Shown: positions 60,018 through 64,000 of the stretch, in pieces
How positions within the stretch are numbered: position 1 is the stretch's first letter
Layout: the number at the start of each line of letters is the position of its first letter
Source: Balanoglossus misakiensis
Lineage: Eukaryota > Hemichordata
Assembly: GCA_040954595.2 (NCBI GenBank)
Contig: CM082589.2
Location: forward strand, 1 to 64,000
DNA: 64,000 nt
Reading direction: 5' to 3'
Position numbers and translations under genes: made by a program
The notes under the pieces: generated by a model
Databases searched by the model: none
Told to the model about the DNA's origin: nothing
The model's input: the letters and a program-made list of their open reading frames with translations, nothing else

Positions 60018-63000
60018 ACTGATGAACAGAATAGCACAACCACATCTGATAATATTTCAGGAGGAAGACAAACGATATTTGACGTCAAATTTGCCAAATA
60101 TGAGGAAATGAATTGGAACCTTGTCTTGACCTAGTTAATGTTAACAGTAAGTGTCGAACAACTACCATGCCTGAATGTCGTCATCATATTTCACCAACAG
60201 AATCCTTAATCCATCACCATGGTAACATGTCATACGAAGCACTCCTATACGTAGTTTAAAAATATAGAGTAGCCAAGGCAAATACATGTACAATCCCACC
60301 GATAGACTTTGGTGAATTCACCTTCCAAAATTCCTACATAATATATGTTGATATTGAATGATAGTAAGGAGAAGACTGGCAAGCCTACTGCTCTTTCTTT
60401 ATCATGAATATAGCCCTTCTGATTGGTCAAACTCACAAATTGTTAATGAGGGTTTTCCATTCCCTATAGGGAGGAAACACCACCCTGCCACTGCAAATAG
60501 CGATTTTTTTTGTCTAGTTCCACGTACAATGACTTGAATCATTTAATCTGTTTGTATTAGTTGTGTATGAAAACCATGAATATGCCACCAATTTTCAACA
60601 CTGTAATGACACAGTGAAAACCTTATGTGATAATCCCTGGCAACATGAATCGTTCTGTCCGAATAAATCATGAATGCTGTGAAACTGTGTTGACTGTTGA
60701 GTAGAATTCATTGCATATTTCTAGAAGGCATAAAGAGGCCACTCCAAGTGAATGTCCAACCAAGCAGTAAAGACAGTGATACCCTGGGTATCTCCATTTG
60801 GGTTAACAGTCCACATTCCATTCTCAACATGTGACACAAATGATATGATGGTAATACTTCAACAGCTGAGGCGAGGATCATTGCACTCACACACTGACAC
60901 AGTCAGAGTGATTCCCTACATCATTCTCATCAAAATTAAACAGTTTTATTTCACTTTTTAAATAAAATAGGTGATGATTATGCAAGTAATGTATTAATGC
61001 AATGACTAACATTGACACTGATTTAGAATCAATTTCAAGTGTCAAAACTAGTACAATTTATGCAACAATGTACATCTCCAATGCTACAGGATTTGTGCAA
61101 TTTCCATTTGGAAAACCATTATGTTTCACTGGTCAGTTTAGAAAATCATGTCCAATGCCAAAAAGTCAGCTTATGGCATAAAATTTAAGAGACCTAGCAA
61201 ATCTTTGTCAAAAATTGGTTTTGGCTTATATAAGGAATTTATAGTTATACTGAACTTACACAGTACATGGTACACAAATCCATCTTTGTGGATCTTTGAC
61301 AAAACACATTGTAATTTGTCAAAAAGTAATCAGTTACTTAGTGCAAACCACTCTGATTACATGTATTGTCAATTTTGACTGATTGTCATCAAGAAATCAA
61401 TGCTTCTTTCAAAAATCACTCTGTGCGCACATTATCTTTAGTGTGGTCCAAAAATAACCTTAGAAAGTTCATGCCCCTAAGGAATACCCTTACTAGTGTT
61501 TGAGTCATATAGGAGATACTGGTTTTCTGGCATGGTGCACTTCAAAGCTTTGCAAGTAGTCTAGTGCTTTGTGTTTTGGTGTTTCTTCTCAGAATGTCAG
61601 ACTCAGAGATTGAAATTCCAGGGCTACTGAGGCACAGTGATGATACATACCCTGGGGTACTACTAGTTGGTGTCTTGTGCTACTTGATGAAGCAAACAGT
61701 ATTCCCACAATACCCTTTATATAGCGGAATCTCACATTTAACATGACAATTCTCTTACTTTCACAAAACAAACTCACACAAAGATTGGTCTAATTGAACA
61801 TATTACGTAATTTTTCTACTCCGGTAATGTGTACAGTACATCACAAACTGACATGAAGTACGTGTAGCATACAAAATGTCACATCACTCAAACTAGTGAA
61901 TCAAATAATCATCATTGAAGCCTTGCTGTTTGCTCAGTAATGAATACGTTGCATCTGTCTGTGTATCATGCAGAGAGGATACATGCACATATACATATCA
62001 ATTACAGCAGAAGCCAGGTGTAGCCTATACAGTAAAACCATTTATGCCTGGCCAACATTCTGCCAGCAAACTTTTCATCTAATGCCACATTTTCTTAGCA
62101 TTTTTTACACTATGATTCTGTGCCAGTATTAACTAAATATGCACATATTATACTGTCATTTTATGCTACCATTTCAAAAGTCCTCAGCCTGGCACAAAGA
62201 CAATTTTAGATCATCTTGTGATTTATAAGTCACACGAAGGCCATATTTGATCATAGTGTGAGCGACACAAATTGGTGTGCATATGTGCAGTAACTGTATA
62301 AATTCCTTGTTTAAAATTTGAAAGGAATGGCTTTAGACATGAAAAAAGTCATACATCATGATAATTATATCATCGTCCTTGTACATGTTCATGTAACAAA
62401 TCTGTATGGAATTAGCCTGAGTATACAAATGCTGATCCTGTTGAAGTCCTACAAAATGTTTTCTTCACATGACTGCTTAACTAGGTTTCTACACCAAGGT
62501 CATTTATGATAAGGGCATAGTTCTGCTACGGTTGGCTGTTTGCTTGCTTGCTTGCTTGCTTGCTTGTCAGTAAAACAATCTGTCATTCCCCAGCCATAGC
62601 CATTCCAATTCTGACATTGATGGCAATATTCTCCTTACCATCCAAGGACATGAGTGCATCAGTGTTTCCTCTAAACCCATATGACTCAACAAACTCACTG
62701 GTGACTCAAGAAAATTATCCACAATACTTCTGAAATGTCTCAGGTCAGATACTGGCATAAATTATTACGTGTGAACGGTTTAAGTTGTCCTGGATTTGAG
62801 TCGGCTTTGCTTTCAGATTTGAGTCGGCAAAGCCGGCCCCACTTAATTGTTTTTGTTTTAGTCTCAGTGATACAATGGCTAATTTCTTCATTTCTATAAA
62901 ATAATTAATAACCAACAATACAAAACCTGAACCTGCAGGAGTATTCATTTATCTTTCTTTGGTGCTACACCTAAATATAATTCCAGTGTCAAATGGGCAT

Positions 63001-63536
63001 CGCCAACCTTATATACAATTGAACACGGAATCAACTCCACAATTGATTCTTTTGTGTCCGTCTTTGACAATAAACAGGCTTTTTCTTTCACTTATTCCTT
63101 TGTTTCACTTTGTTTTCAATAAATAAAACTGGTATATACACTATGGTGTCTACAAAAATGGGCGTGGGCACTTTTAAGAAGTCATACAACCTTGACAATA
63201 TTACACACTGTCACAAAGCAGATGAAGCCTGAAGTTGAACTTTTTCAAAACAAAAAAACATAAACAATGCAAAAATGGTACGTTTTTTTTTCAATGCTAC
63301 TTAAACGATATTCACTAATTTAGACCAATTGGTTTGTTTTATGTATATTAACGACTTTTGCCTCATTCAGCTAACAGGCAAATCCATCGTGTAGCATGAA
63401 ACCTACGTTATCTACTTGAAATTTATCGTGTCTTGTGGACGAACCCATTTCCCACCGCCATTTTGAATACTACAACGAACTACATGTAGTTTGAGCACTG
63501 CAAGTTGTGCAAATTCGAAAAAACACCGACGCTTAC
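60018..63536 (-). other. Large 5' intron of dystrobrevin
   Basis: 3.5 kb, AT-rich. Contains a (CTTG)n tract at 62541-62566 and a short direct repeat GATTTGAGTCGGC at about 62795 and 62817. No coding frame was recognised. Confidence 0.6.
62541..62566. repeat. (CTTG)n microsatellite
   Basis: Six and a half tandem TGCT/CTTG units. Confidence 0.9.
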
Positions 63537-63579
63537 CTTGCGTTTCCCAACTTGAATGCGGGTCAGAGACTACAGGCAT
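63537..63579 (-). CDS. Candidate distal first exon of dystrobrevin
   Basis: An ATG at 63579 (-3 G) gives MPVVSDPHSSWETQ and then a strong donor CAAG|GTAAGC in phase 1, which fits exon 2 exactly (G|GT). A TGA lies directly upstream in frame. The exon is close to the CpG-rich right edge and a CCAAT box. The ATG could instead be untranslated sequence, with translation starting at 54809. Confidence 0.55.
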
Positions 63580-63930
63580 GCCTCACATAAACGTCAAGTG
63601 CGTGTATTACACAGTCGAGCGGCTGAAAATTCGGATGGCCCGATCGCTGAACGAAATCTCCAGCTAAAATTCCTGGCACCAGTAATCTACTGTAGGTCAC
63701 GTTGTTGTGCGCCACCAACGATAACAAAATGTTTCTTTTTCACTTTTTTTAAATGGTATTGCCTGGGCTCGAACCAACGCACACCCCTTACCCACTGAGT
63801 TCGTGGACAAATCTTCTCGACCATACTCCCGAATTAGAAAAATAGCTGCTCACTTGAACTTGTGTAGAAGCGCTTGTCGGCTGTGAACTTGATCGTATCG
63901 ATGGCGCAGCGATTGGCTGTTCATGTGCTT
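63580..63930 (-). promoter_or_regulatory. Candidate dystrobrevin promoter
   Basis: CpG is clearly more frequent here than in the introns. A CCAAT box in good context (AGCCAATCG, 63910-63918, minus strand) lies about 340 bp upstream of the distal ATG. No TATA box at a fitting distance was identified. The transcription start cannot be placed. Confidence 0.45.
63760..63810 (-). repeat. Degenerate tRNA-like (SINE-like) sequence
   Basis: The minus strand reads AACTCAGTGGGTAAGG, then about ten bases later GGTTCGAGCCC: an A-box-like D arm and a perfect B-box T arm. The spacing is too short for a functional tRNA with an anticodon arm. It could be a fragment of a tRNA-derived SINE. Confidence 0.4.
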
Positions 63931-64000
63931 GCCGAGAGAAGCCGCGTAGCATAGCATCAACACGTTTAAATTAAATACGGTACTTCTAAGTATGTTTTTT

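Noticed and set aside
63755-63830. Functional tRNA gene
   Set aside because: The D-like and T-like arms are only about ten bases apart, leaving no room for an anticodon arm.

Overview
This window is nuclear DNA from a metazoan, most likely a non-vertebrate. It holds a spliced gene with GT-AG introns, large minisatellite arrays, (ACAT)n and (AACAC)n microsatellites, and a short vertebrate-type TTAGGG stretch. The phylum cannot be fixed from the sequence. A single dystrobrevin with 18 core coding exons, about as similar to DTNA as to DTNB, fits an invertebrate deuterostome or lophotrochozoan. There are no bacterial features. Almost every long open frame in the left half is a by-product of tandem repetition.

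Left 26.9 kb (GC- and G-rich): contiguous minisatellite arrays. Array A (1-10605, and again 11775-12546) is a 52/53-bp repeat. Array B (10606-11774, and again 12547-25824) is built from 46-bp units and 32-bp deletion derivatives, organised into a 170-bp higher-order unit (3 x 46 + 32). Array C (25825-26042) is a 21-bp repeat. Array D (26043-26885) is another 46-bp repeat. A, B and D share conserved cores and look like one diverged minisatellite family.

Middle, 26.9-37.1 kb (AT-rich): two diverged copies of one sequence (26886-27735 and 33360-34345; the left one holds TTAGGG-like repeats) flank an array of about 18 copies of a 282-bp repeat. On the minus strand the repeat carries a conserved short frame ending in a stop codon that overlaps AATAAA, as a terminal exon would. 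Three tandem 388-bp repeats at 35883-37018 each carry, on the minus strand, an ATG, 24 open codons and a perfect CAG|GTAAGC donor, as a first coding exon would. Whether these belong to one gene is unproven.

Right 24 kb: one minus-strand gene, dystrobrevin, the cytoplasmic partner of dystrophin and syntrophin. I reconstructed 18 phase-consistent coding exons from 54809 down to 40483, giving 767 residues: EF-hand-like region, ZZ zinc finger, a syntrophin-binding segment, two coiled-coil helices, and a tail with tandem TDD/SY motifs. Upstream, three candidate first exons (63537-63579, 59939-60017, 55396-55456) each have an ATG and a donor in phase 1, matching the acceptor of exon 2. An in-phase cassette exon candidate lies at 57879-57986. 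The distal first exon has a CCAAT box and lies in a relatively CpG-rich stretch at the right edge, so the gene probably fills most of 40.2-63.9 kb. Introns hold microsatellites, a decayed transposon-like reading frame and members of a dispersed repeat family.
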